A DNA stretch of 29,561 nucleotides from Gryganskiella cystojenkinii. Its lineage: Eukaryota > Mortierellomycota > Mortierellomycetes > Mortierellales > Mortierellaceae. The stretch spans positions 1 through 29,561 of the forward strand of contig JAAAIG010000444.1 in NCBI GenBank assembly GCA_015852425.1. Direction: 5' to 3'. The position numbers and the translations under genes were made by a program. Shown here piece by piece: positions 1 to 11,400 of the stretch. Every line of letters begins with the position of its first letter. Position 1 is the first letter of the stretch. Under the pieces are notes generated by a model. The model ran no database searches. It was not told where the DNA came from and worked only from the letters and a program-made list of their open reading frames with translations.

Positions 1-217
1 AAGAAACAGGCGAACCTAAAAGAAGTCGAGTGAGCACACGACAGATGACAAAAAGGCGTCCTGCTTCCCGGGAACCCAAAAGGGCAAAGGACATGGGATT
101 TCATAGAGAGTGCGTCTCGGATTCTAAAGGGACCATTATCCGCTCGCGCGATAATTTGCTTCAGGGACCGAACCTTCGAAGTTCTAAGCTCTATGAAAGG
201 TCTACTGGAAGCGCGTA

Positions 218-745
218 ATGTTCTCAGATGAAACTTCGATCAATCGCTATGGGTTCTTCGGCAGGCAGTTCTGCTACAGCAACCGCAAACACAAGCGTTT
301 CAAGGATAATCAGATCAAGAAGACGAAACAGTGTGGCGGTGGAAAAAAATGCTCTGGGTTGCATGACCTACTACAGCGTTGGTGATGCCGCCTGGGTCCC
401 GGACTAGATTAAGTCGGCAGACTACTTCGAGGTCCTCAAAGATTACGTCCTTGCATCTCGCAACTGGTTCCAGAAACCTTCATCTTTCAACAGGACAATT
501 ATTCCAGTGTTCACACCGCGCACGTAATCAATGGCTTTTTGAAGAGTCATCACTCTTCTCGACTGGCCACCGTGTTCCCCAGATCTCAACCCTTTCGAGC
601 ATCTTGGGTCGTACCTGGAACGAGATCCAGGCATATGAAAAAGAACCGACCAGCCTGGATGAGCTGTGCGAACGAGTGCAAGACGTTTGGGACAAAATTC
701 CAAACGATTATATTCAAAATAATGGTACGTACATACAAATGGGAG
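218..745 (+). pseudogene. Tc1/mariner-family transposase relic (DD34E type)
   Basis: This is a broken transposase in several frames. Seen directly: an opening FSDETSINRYG block at 221–253 carrying the first catalytic Asp (codon 227–229), then LGCMTYYSVGD near 351, DYFEVLKDYVL near 421, FQQDN with the second Asp at codon 494–496, SPDLNPFEH with the catalytic Glu at codon 597–599, and a C-terminal helix region PTSLDELCERVQDVWDKI at about 648–702. These are the signature blocks of Tc1-like transposases in the right order. The second Asp and the Glu are 103 nt apart, which is the 34-residue spacing plus a single-base shift. At least three frame changes and internal stops mean it cannot make an enzyme. 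The N-terminal DNA-binding helix-turn-helix region is not recognisable upstream, and I did not find terminal inverted repeats. Nothing suggests a link to the neighbouring zinc-finger gene. Confidence 0.82.
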
Positions 746-990
746 GGGATATAGAGGAAAAATACAAGTTACATGGGTGATGGTTGTGAAGGAAAAGGTG
801 AAGGACTCAATGCAGCATCAAAGAGAGATTGGGTAGAAAATACAAGAGGAGGGCAAAGAGGGAAAGGGCAAGAGGAAGATCAAGGGATGAGGCACTGAGC
901 AGTCTGAGTTGGTCTGGACAGAAACAAGAAGCGAATATCACTCGTGTGCTTTCGTCTAGATCTTTGGTGAACACAACTACGACTGCGTCG

Positions 991-3900
991 TTACTCTTCA
1001 ATATCGTCCGACACCTCACTCGCATCCTCAAGTTCACGGACACGCTGCTCATGCTGAATCATGGCCCTGATCTTCCTCAAGAGCTTTTCTTCCTCAGAAT
1101 GCTGGGGTTTGATGGGACGGCGCTGGTAGGGATTGAAGTGCGCCACAACCTGGACTACCCCATTTTCCTGACTGGGCAAGAGACGAGGTGCATTAGGCGA
1201 AGTCGAACGGCGATCCTCCGGTTTACGGTAGTGGTTTGAGGTTGTCCTGATCGCCAATTCTTCGTCACTTATCGTAACATCGGGGTGCATCTTTACAGTA
1301 TGTGTCTATTTCGCAAAGGGGCAAAAATAGTTAGACGACTTCATTCTTTCGAACTCGATGAAATACTTTGTCTCGCCAATTTCAACGGACCTTCAAGTTT
1401 CCGAGTTGGCTAAAGGTCTTGCCACAACCAACAAGTCGGCACATGAACGGCTTGACCTCGTCATGGATACGCTCATGTGTCTTGAGGTTGCCCAGCTGCG
1501 TGAAGGTCTTGTCACACTCAGGGTGAGGACATTTATACGGTCGCTCTCCTGTGTGCTTGCGCTCATGTGTCTATTTTTTTAAGGTAAGGACCATATGGTC
1601 ACTGTCAATACAATGGAATAATAGATATGAGGAAGGTATCAAACAAAGTACATGACAAAAAAACCATACCTTCAAGTTTCCAAGCTGAGTGAAGGAGCGT
1701 TCACAGCCATCGAATCGGCAAACCTGTCATATCGAACAGCACGTACCAAAGGCGGTGGAGAAGAAAGAGGAAGATAACAAGCACAGACACGAAAAAAGGA
1801 AACAAAGAAAGAGACAACACCCCAAAAACACGACACGAGAGAAAGACCCATAATCCATACAAAATGGACAGATTGAACAGACCAAAATCGTAAATTAACA
1901 AAATAAAAAAGAGAATGAAAATGAAAGGAGACAGAGAGAAGGGAGAGGAAACACCATGAGTCGTGAGTCGTCAAAATTCTTTGATAGTTGTCGTCAAACA
2001 TTTTCTTGTGAGGAATCAAAAAAACAACTCGAGAATGTTGGCAATACGAGACAAAAACGCATCACGATCTGGAAGATCGCGAGTGTTGTTTTCATCCTAT
2101 GTATGCACTATCTCGTCATAATCGTCTTTTCTTTGTAGCGCTCCCAAGGTCTTGAGTAAAATGCTGTTTGCTCACGCAAGACGATTGGTATCCAGCATTT
2201 TTCATCACGGTCGGAGCGTTGGATTTTGTGGTAGGATGTGGAGGGTGATGGAAATAGGAGTAAAAGGGACAATAGAAATCCTGAGGACGAAGAACAAAAG
2301 AGAGCGATGATGCAAAAAGTTTCCGTCAAAAAAAAAGGAAAGGACCTCTTCTCAGCATCTCCCCGGGAGATGAAGGTTTTTTGTGTGCGCAGACGAGTGG
2401 CAACAAGGGAATATCGGGTAGGAAAGCAAATAGAACGTGACGAACTTTCTTCTGGTGAACTGACCCTTTCGGAACAGAGGAAAAAAAGAAGCAAAATGAC
2501 TCTTTTCGCCAGCCGTGGCGAAAAGAGATCTGGACGCATCCAGACATGACCCTCCCTGAGGTTCAATCATTCCCTCGTTTTGACTTGTTCCGAGTCGTAC
2601 TGGTTCTTCTGGTTCGGTTTGAGCATCTTCAAAATGTCAATTTCTGACAATGACTACGCGTTCTTTCCTCCCTTCTCGACATATCCCAATTTGTTGCAAC
2701 TTGCAGACATGCCGTCAAACAGAAAGTAAGAGAAGAATGGCCCTTCGATGTTCCCACCAAATGCTCTACAATCTTTTGCCTTTGTGTTTCCTGGGTCCTG
2801 GATAGATGTTCCTTTTCCCAGTGCCTCTACATCATAATTTTGCTCTTGCTTCAGCTCCGCTCCTGCTCCTGATGTGTTCCTGATCCATACATCCAGCCTG
2901 ATGAATAGATTAGGGTACACGATGACTTACAAAGGGCCTAGTGCGAGTATGGCAGCTATAATTGAAACAAAGGAGCAAAAGAAAGAAGGCTGGTTAGTTC
3001 CCACTCTCGCACCTGAAAAAAAAATCGGCTTCCCAAACCGGATCCACTTCATTACGGGTCAAAACGGACAAAAGAAAAGGGGAGGGCGAAAGAACAGGAA
3101 ATTGTGACTGGGAAATACAAAGGGGAACATGTGCCACGATTGAGACTTCTGCTTGGCCAGCTCCTCTTTGTCTGTGAGAGTTGATAGCCTTGCTTTGTGT
3201 ATATTCTCTGTGCATCTTTTGCCTGTCGAGAGATGCTCTGCGACTCAACAACGTGTCAGGGCAAAAACAGCTATACCCGAGAAAAGAGACAACTGTGTTT
3301 CGTTTGTCGGGATTGTTGACTGAAAGAGGTAAAAACATGAAAGACCGAAAAGTACCCAAGAATGTTCCTCAGTCTGGAACATGGAAGTCTTGAACAGCTG
3401 GCAGACGACCCAACGTTAATCCACCAACGAACGTGCAGAGATCGTTTTATCGTCTGCCAAAAATTGAATTCAGTCCAACGGTACATGGACTGTGCGAGAC
3501 AAAGAAAGGTAGAGAAGAAAGAAGAACGAATAAAGTGGGAAAATGGTCTCGCCTTGATGTGGTATCTTACCGTTCATGGGAAGAGAGATCCTCGGCCTGG
3601 GAGAATTGTTTCTCACAATGAGCAACCGAGCAGGTGTAGTCGAGTCCTCTGCCACGAGCCGAGACGACGGAGGATGCAGAGTCCTCACTACTTATAGACA
3701 TCTTGCGACGGTTGATCACTTCTTGCTTCTTTTTGGTACTTGCCCCATTGCTGCTGCAACGAGACGTTTGTGGAGTCTTTGGAGAAGCGGTGGTCGGAGT
3801 TGTAGGAGTTGTCATAGTCGAAGCAGGTGCTGGAAGGAGCATCGTAGGCAGGTTATGCAACGAAGGACCATTCGCAGGTCGCTTCATGAACATTGTCGGT

Positions 3901-4151
3901 GAGGAAGGAATGGTGGCGTCTGGGTCATCGTCGTCCTGTTCGGGTTCATTCTTGAGAGATTCCGAGTCGAGGTCGAGGTCAAAGCCTGCTTCGACGTCCT
4001 CGACAGTAGCCTCCAGGGCCATGACCAGGGCATCCAACGGGGACGCCGGAGGATTTGCAGAGTTGAGGAGACTCTTCACAGACGACCGGCGTCGGACAGA
4101 GGAGGCAAAGTCTCTTTGCGGTGAGGAGTGAGGAAGAGTTGAGGTCATCAT
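991..4151 (-). CDS. C2H2 zinc-finger transcription factor, four fingers, five exons
   Basis: A probable nuclear sequence-specific DNA-binding regulator. Exons on the minus strand are 4151–3571, 2955–2931 (25 nt), 1723–1670, 1570–1391 and 1305–991, giving 384 residues. All joins keep phase and sit at GT/AG. The start is the first of two adjacent ATGs at 4151. Residues 1–170 are acidic and Ser/Thr/Pro-rich, typical of an activation or regulatory region. Finger 1 is 172–196 (CX4C…HX3H), finger 2 204–226, finger 3 234–256 and finger 4 264–286 (HX4H). Fingers 2–4 share the helix text QLGNLK, and the linkers resemble the TGERPY consensus. A charged tail of about 98 residues follows, ending in an acidic stretch. 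Introns are 615, 1207, 99 and 85 nt; the first two are long for a fungus. The last intron opens with the weak donor GTCCGT; reading through it gives VR and a stop, cutting finger 4. The target is unknown. The finger class is certain, the exact orthologue is not. Confidence 0.9.
2931..2955 (-). other. 25-nt microexon of the zinc-finger gene
   Basis: The exon is preceded by the acceptor TTATAG and followed by the consensus donor GTAAGT. Exon 1 ends two bases into a codon, and exon 3 must start in phase 0 to read its finger, so a missing exon of length 3n+1 was required. This one has 25 nt and encodes the end of an Arg codon plus CHTRTRPF. That supplies the second zinc-binding His of finger 1 and the linker into the VC start of finger 2. 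Confidence 0.88.
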
Positions 4152-7100
4152 TTTCGAAAAGATATATTCTTTGTAGGGTGCTGTATGTTGCTGTACTTTT
4201 GTTTTCAGAAAGAAAGAAGGACAAAAAAAAGGATAAGGATCGAAATAAGAAAAGTGAATAAAAGAGAGTTGGCGGGTAGTTTGTTGTTTCTTGTTGTTTG
4301 CTGCTGCTCTGTGCGTTGCTGAGGAGAACAAAAAAGAACGCAAGAAAGCACGTAAAGAAAGAACAGGTAGCTGGGTTTGTTGGGGTAGTGACGAGGATAG
4401 AAGGATGTGCTGGTGACTCTAGACGTAGAAAGACTAAGCAGGTGAATAAAGTATAGGAAATACTGCGCAGGTGACAACTGTGCTTGAACAGGAAGGATTA
4501 TGTCGATGTGCAAATGCGATCGAGATGAAAACAAGGAGGATGCAATGTGAACAGATGAAGAAAGTAAAAGAAAGCAAAAGAAGTCGTAACCTTTCAGGGA
4601 AACAGACAGGGAGCAACAAAAATGCCTCGCTCGTCCGTCCCTCTGACGCATTTTCTTTTTGCTTCCCGTGATGTGATCTTTGTGCCTGAAAACACCATAC
4701 TGAAAAAAAATGCGTGGCTGACTGCGCTGGGCAGTGCTAAACTGCCCTTTTGCAACTCGCCCCTCTTTTATCTTTCTTTGTGTTTTGCATGACAGGGGCA
4801 AGCTACGAGTAAATACTTCTTTCGAACAAGTTGTTGACTAGCAAATAGGCGATTCATCAAACAGCTTTTCCATATCCCCAGGATATTTTTAAAATGGTGG
4901 CGTTCAATCTGGGCTCAGTCATCCTTGTCACTTTCCAAGGGCAGAGCCTGTCGGGGCATTCTTTTCCCCGCTCTTTCTCTTTCGTTTTTTTGAGCGGTCA
5001 CGCCACTCCCACCGGCCAAGACGTACTTCGTCGGTCAACGCTGTTTCGAGTGCGGGGATAAAAGGTAGGAAGGCGATGGTAAGAACTAAAGAAAGAAAAA
5101 AAGAAATTAACACTGCGAGTCTTCACTATCTTCAGAAAAGGGAGGTCCACAGCGACGTAAAAATACCGTGCATCTGGGTGGTTTCATGATAACCTACCCG
5201 GGGGAAGAACTACTTGCAGCAGGGGCCAGCACCTTCCACCTATCCTGCAGAAAACAATACCGTAAAAAAAAAAAATGTCATCGGCAGGCTAATCTCAGCC
5301 CCTCTCTTTTTTTTTCCTTTTTTATGCTTTCCTTGGGGCCATAGGGATCCGCGATATTGGGCTCTTCAGGATAATAATAATAAACGACTTTCTGTTAGGG
5401 AGTTGACACGTGTAAGAGTCCACATTGTCTTGATCAGATCCCCCACATCCTCCCACTTCCCTTTTTTAGCCCTCCTTATTGTTGTTGTTGTCGTTCGAAC
5501 TGCATCCTGCCGAAGGGTCCACAACGTGTATCAAAATCCACAGTTAAAACCATCGAATTGGCACAGGTGTGCTAATCTGTATCCAAATTCAAGAAAAGGG
5601 AACAACGAGATGCACGGACTGTGCGTCTTTTTTTACGTTCTATTCGACAATCCCCTTGGGGCTTGCTCAACGTACAAAAGCGTGTTTCTTATAACTATGG
5701 ACGCCATTCAATGGGCACGTCCCACCTTGCGCACAGGCATGATACCGAGGAGAGGGCTGAGAAAAAATGAAGGGTACCATTGTCGCATTGTTTACAGCGC
5801 AGACATTGGACAGTCCCATCGAGGAGTGGTGGTTCTAGTATTGACTCGGGTCACCATGTATCATAGCCCCGTTTTCTTATCCGTTTTGCCTCCTGCTTTA
5901 TTATCGATTGCTTTTTATTTCTTTTTGCCTTGGAATACGCTATGTCACTAACATTTGAATACCTCGAATTTCAATTGACGTCTCTTGTTTTATTTTATTT
6001 TTCGCGCCGTTCAGTCTTCAAGATCTCTGATAGGAGGTGGAGAGAAGGGAGACGGGAAAGACTAAGAGAGAGAGAGAAAGGGGAAGAGGGAGAAAGAGTA
6101 GAAGAGTAGAAGACTTTGAGAGAAATATGGACGTGAAAGAGAGTGACAGATGAGGAATGGAATGACAAACAAAAGAGGCAGCTCCCTCTTCACTGACTTG
6201 TCTCCTTTCCCCGGTACATGTTCAATCCTTTTTTTCTTTTATTTCTAGCAACGCGACCCACAATGCGCATGGACCATGAACTGCGTGCTGGGGCTCTGTG
6301 TCTCCATTTGGGCTCAGTTTTCCTTCGCTGTGCTCTCGTTTTCACCTTTTTTTTTGTATTCTTGTGGAGTGCGTCTATCCTTTGTTTTACACTCTCCTCT
6401 TTGCCATGCTTCTCTCGCTATTTCACCTTGTGCTGTTGCTGTTTGTTCATGTTGTTTTGTTCTTTGTTTTCATTTTACGTATACTCTTTTTGATCATCAT
6501 CGTCATGAGCTCTCGCTTTTGTCTGGCTGACTGAATGCTGCATATTTGTGTACATGTCCGTGTGGACAATCTTTCTCTTTGAAAGTCCTCAAATTGCAAT
6601 TGCAGATGCAACCACACAGACTCACAACGTCAGTAAACAAACACTTGAAAACAAAACAAACAAGCAGAGAAAAAATGGTCCAAAGCAACCACCATCGCAA
6701 CCAACCCTCCATCAATAAAAAAAGGACCACCTGCATAAAGCCATCTGGCGAGTTCGTCCTTGGCGGTTACCTTCTTTCCCGCCTGTCCATCTCTGTCCTC
6801 CTCTCTCATGAATTCATCCCTTGTTTTTTTTGTCCTATTGTAATTGCAACCCTTTGCTTTTCAATGTCATATCTTCCTTAGTTGGGTGTTTCTCTCTGTC
6901 CATCTATCCCTCTCACTTTTCTTGCTCTTTTCTTGAGCCCCGGGTTTATTACGACATGGTCCGTCAACCCGCAAAGGGAGGGTTGCAACCACTTGGACAC
7001 GGCGTGTATTTTTTTTCTTGCCTTGTCCCCTCCCATTGTCCCCTTTTGTTGTTCTTGCTGTTGTGCCCTTTCCCTTGCCGTTTCGCGCGTTACCAGCTAT

Positions 7101-8114
7101 CCGTCCAACAGATCGAGGGTTATAACAGACCTAGATCCTCGGATCTAAAAAAAAAGAATAAGAGTTTGGCGAACGACAGCATACAGAGGGGGTTGACCAC
7201 AGCACTGACTACGACTCGTAGTCCAACCGAATTTTTTTTCCAACTCCATCAACACAAAACCCTTTCCGCGGTCAATCAGCCCAGATCGCCCATCTCTTCT
7301 GTTCCTCTCTTTTCCTCTCCCATCTTTCGCTAATCGCGTCTTTTTCTCCTCTTGACCTCCTATTACTCTACTCCTCTTTCCTCCTCTTTCCATCTCCTCC
7401 TTCCTATTTTTTTTTTGTCTTTTGGCACTCCATCCCTTGGCTGCTCGTATCTTTTGTCTATCAAGTTTGGGACAACCTGAACGATCGAACATTTGTCTTT
7501 TTTCGTGTAAGGTTTTCTACTATTTTTCTCTTTCACACACACTCTATTTGTCGTTTCTATTTTCTTTATTCTCTGTTTACCTTCCCTTTCTGTTTCTTTT
7601 TTTTGTTTGTCTGCCTGTCTTTTTTACCACTTCGATTCTGTTTTCGTCATCTTGTCTAGTATCCCAAGTCAATTCCCCCTCTTCCTCCTCCTCTCATCTC
7701 ATCTCTCCTTACCACCCTTTCCACCCTTTTTTTCCCCAAACATCATCACATACGACAAAAATCCACGACAGGCAAAAGAAGCTTCCCACAAGTAGAGCGA
7801 TCGACGAAACCCAAAACGCACAGCATTGCCTACATGCCCCACCATCCTGTATAAATATTTTCCCTCCATTTTTCCACTTTTCCACTTTTTTCTTTTTCTT
7901 CTTCTTCATTTTGCTTTACTTTGCATCCGTCGTACGCATTAGCTCTTCCACTACTTCACCTTGAGCTCGCTTTCTTCAACATCCCCAGCATCTTCAGTCT
8001 TCTTTGTCCTCTCATCTCTCGTCACAACCCTCACCTCGTTTTGCCAAAGATTTACCACCATTGGCATCAACATATTTTTCTTGAAACGCGTCCTATAATC
8101 TTCTACACATAACC
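4152..8114. promoter_or_regulatory. Long intergenic region between divergent zinc-finger and PH-domain genes
   Basis: About 4 kb without a supported gene. The left part, up to about 4620, is T/C-rich when read on the minus strand, towards the zinc-finger start at 4151. The right part, about 6200–8110, is T/C-rich on the plus strand, towards the PH-gene start at 8115. Each gene therefore has a pyrimidine-rich leader in its own sense direction. The middle, about 4800–6000, is more balanced. A purine-rich run with GA repeats lies at about 6030–6120. Open frames here (up to 245 codons) are rich in F, S, L and C, follow base composition and show no domain. No TATA box or binding site could be assigned with confidence. 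Confidence 0.55.
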
Positions 8115-8411
8115 ATGCCTATTACCAAGACGAGAGCTGGCCGCTCTATGCAATGGGCTCCAACCTATCACCAGGATAGCTATCCCTCCCCGACTCCAAT
8201 TTACAGTGGTCATCTCTTGAAGTTGGGATCGAATGATCGCTGGCAGTCGCGTCTCTTCACATTTGATGGTTCAGGTAACGTACCTAAAAAAAACGAAACA
8301 CTGACTTGACCCATGAAAAAATATCAGAAACAGACATACAACGAGTGCACTAGACGATTGTGTCGATAGCAAACAAATACTTGCCTCCAAGAAAACATAA
8401 ACTCATTCTGT

Positions 8412-8452
<41 letters not shown>

Positions 8453-11400
8453 CCTCTATTATTCATCTACTCCACTTCTCTCCTGCTCATCCCTATTCTT
8501 CCTTCTCCTCTTGCTCTCTTTCTCCAATCCTCCGTTCTGGCTCCTTTTAAACTTTTATATTTTTATTTTTACGCTCTCATAACGTGTTGACGCGTCCTGT
8601 CCCACGTTTCTTTATTTTTTTTTGTCATCAACACCATGCAGTTTTGAACTGTGTCGGTCGGAGACCAAGAGCACCTGTCATCGCGACCTACAACCCTCAT
8701 ATCTCCTCACCCTTTGTTTCAGGTCCTCATCAACACCAACACATTCATCACCCTCATCTTCAACCACAACAGCCTCAGGTCCCACAATCGCCCCCACCAC
8801 CTCACAACCCAAACACGAAATGGTCCATCAATCTCTCGACTGTAGTTGATATCCGTCTCTTGTCCACGTCCAGAAGCTATCGGTGTTTCCCCTCTGCTTC
8901 GGATAATGCACGGTCATTGTTGATCCAGACCTCAGATGGTCGTACCTTGACCCTGAGAGCCAAGAAGGATTTGGAACTCGAACGGTGGTATTTCGTCCTG
9001 GCCAAAATTTGGTCTTACCAACAGTTGTTCCAGCCCGCATCTTCCTCTTCCTCTGATCAACAGGTCTTGAGAGCTCCGTTCCGACCTGCCGGTAATGCTT
9101 CCGCTGCTGCCGGAGTTGGTAATGGTGCTGGTTTTGAAAAGGAGGAGCACTCTGCCACGAATGCAGAGTCACGTCAACAGCAACAACAACCACAACAGCA
9201 GCATAACAACAACTACAAGGGCCAAAGTCTTCATCACCCTACCCCCGCGAACCCACTCTCCTCCCCTATCTCGGGTACACACCCCTTCTTGTTGCCCCGA
9301 CTCTTGCCCGCTCACCAACAATCCGAGCATCTGTTCAACAAGTACCTTCAGCAACGTCAACAGCACCAGCAACATATTCAACATCAACAAGATCAACAAC
9401 ACCCTGCCTCGTTTGAACCTCAAGAGTTGCAGACTTCTACTCAACAACAACAGCAGCAGCAACCACCGCAACAGCAGCAGTCGCATGCAATTGAGCGCCA
9501 TGTCGTGCGCAGCAGCCGTCAACGCTCCCCCAAATCTTCAAAGATGCGCGAAAGCTTTTTGAGATACGAAATCCCTCTTCCAAGGGTTTCGGCTTTTCTC
9601 CCCCAGGGAATTGACTGGTCCTCGACCTCAAACAACAACGAGACCCGTCGTCGACTCTCGGGAGAAACAACTCCTCACAACAACCATGGCAGTAACACGA
9701 TCCTGAGAGAAGATTCTATGGAACGTCAAGGGGTAGTCGTCAGAAGGGGTGAGTCTAGGAATCAGGAGTTGGCTTCTGTGCTTCCTCCAGCAGAATTAGT
9801 CCGGACCAACTCTTCCTCCTCTCAAAAGCAGCAACAATCTCAACAGCAAACAACGGTTATCTGGCCTTGTGCTGCGACCATGGAACCTGCCAAAGCTGCT
9901 GCGATCGATCAATGGCGTCGTTCTCTCTTGTCACCTCTGTTGGTCGCCGATGCCGCTGTTGGATCGACCCGCAGTGACGATGATGAGGTTCTCGGTCAAG
10001 GCAAGGTTGGTCATTGCCAACGAATCTCTGGTGACCGTGAACGTGTCTTTGCAGATTTCAGTGACCAGGACGATGAAGAGGACCATGAAGCTCTTGGGGA
10101 CAATGTCGGACCGATGTCCCCGATGAGTCTCCAGAACAACACGAGGTGGTTGGCCCCGAACGACAACTACCTCCCGCCCCCCGAGCTCTCGATGGAAAAG
10201 GTTGTCCCCACGGGTCGACGTGCCAGTGCCCCTCAGTTGTTCAACACGGCCCGTCGCCCATCTCGCGTCGGTCGTGATGACGATAACGTTCCATTGGCTC
10301 AGATCCAGCACCATCAGAGACACCGATCTTTCGGGTTTGGTATGGAGATTGTGGCACCCAATGGCCTTGGTATCCGCATGGAGGATTATCAGAGTTACAA
10401 CATGAGCCTCAATAACCAGAACAACCTCGCTGATGTCCATGAGCAACACGAGGACGACGAGGAAGAGGACGAAGAAGAAGAGGAAGACGAGGAGGAGGAA
10501 TCGAAGGGTCATACCCCTCCCACTCAGCATATGCTCCTTGCAAAGAGACTCTCTCGTTGGGGGATGACTCAGCTTTCGTCCGAAGCCGACCGGGACTCTT
10601 CTTACGCGGGTCTGAGCAACACGCCCGATCTTCGTGATTCGTTCTCAAACCTGGCCACTTTCCACGACAGGGACTCTTACCCTGGTTTGTTGAACCTCAC
10701 GGTCCCTGAGCTCCACAAGACCAAAACGCTTGCTGCTGCTGCAGCGGCTGCCTCATCCGCCAACGCCAATACATCAGAGTCGTCGACCATGGCCACGCAT
10801 CAGCCTCAAATCCCCTCTCGATCCCAGATGCGAACAGGCGGACCTGGTCCGACCCCGTTATTGAGTATCCTGAAGCGTCCATCCGTGCCTGATCTGAGCT
10901 CTATGACGGTTGCCGCTGCTCCTTCTTCGCCTGCCACACCTCTCCGTCAATCATCTCCGTTATTGACTCCTGCATCTCCGTTCCCAATGCATGGTCTCTA
11001 CCAAGGACATACAGGTCTAGGCCTGGGCTCGAACGGTCTAGTTCAGTCCTCGAGCCACAACAGCATTCGCAGCATTCGCAGCATTCGCAGTATTCGCAGC
11101 ATTCACGGCCATAATAATAACGCAAAAGTCGAAACTCCTGCAGAAACAGCTAACCGATTGACGCCTACGGTCTCGGTTTCTGAACTGAACGCGATGATGA
11201 CAGCAACGGCCTTGGACACAATCATGTCCGTTGACATCAACGCGAGACGCAAGTCCACGTTCGAGACGGACCTAGAGCCGGGAACGCCTGAGCCCAGTCG
11301 TACGCGTACTGTTCAAGAACACGACGAACTTGTCCAAACCCTGATTGCGTTACAACAACCGATGGGTGAGAAGAAGAGTCAAGAGTCGTCGATGACGGTT

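Noticed and set aside
2108..2566. 152-codon minus-strand frame
   Set aside because: Lies wholly within intron 2 of the zinc-finger gene and shows no recognisable domain; tested as an exon source, it gave no phase-compatible finger text.
2765..2800. Alternative microexon beginning GAAACACAAAGG on the minus strand
   Set aside because: It would also give HERKH for finger 1, but it lacks a pyrimidine tract and no donor of the right phase follows. The 2955–2931 exon meets every requirement.
4205..4801. 198-codon minus-strand frame upstream of the zinc-finger gene
   Set aside because: Rich in S, L, F and C from T/C-biased leader DNA, no domain, and it overlaps the likely 5' UTR.
5214..5951. 245-codon plus-strand frame in the divergent intergenic region
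   Set aside because: The longest frame in the gap, but it has homopolymer-derived KKKK, FFF and VVVVV runs, no domain, and lies where composition favours open frames. A transcript could change this.
6821..7964. Overlapping 170- and 180-codon frames of Phe, Ser, Leu and Cys
   Set aside because: They simply translate the pyrimidine-rich leader of the PH-domain gene.
9169..9522. Leu/Val-rich minus-strand frame resembling membrane helices
   Set aside because: Antisense shadow of CAA/CAG glutamine repeats in the PH-domain gene.
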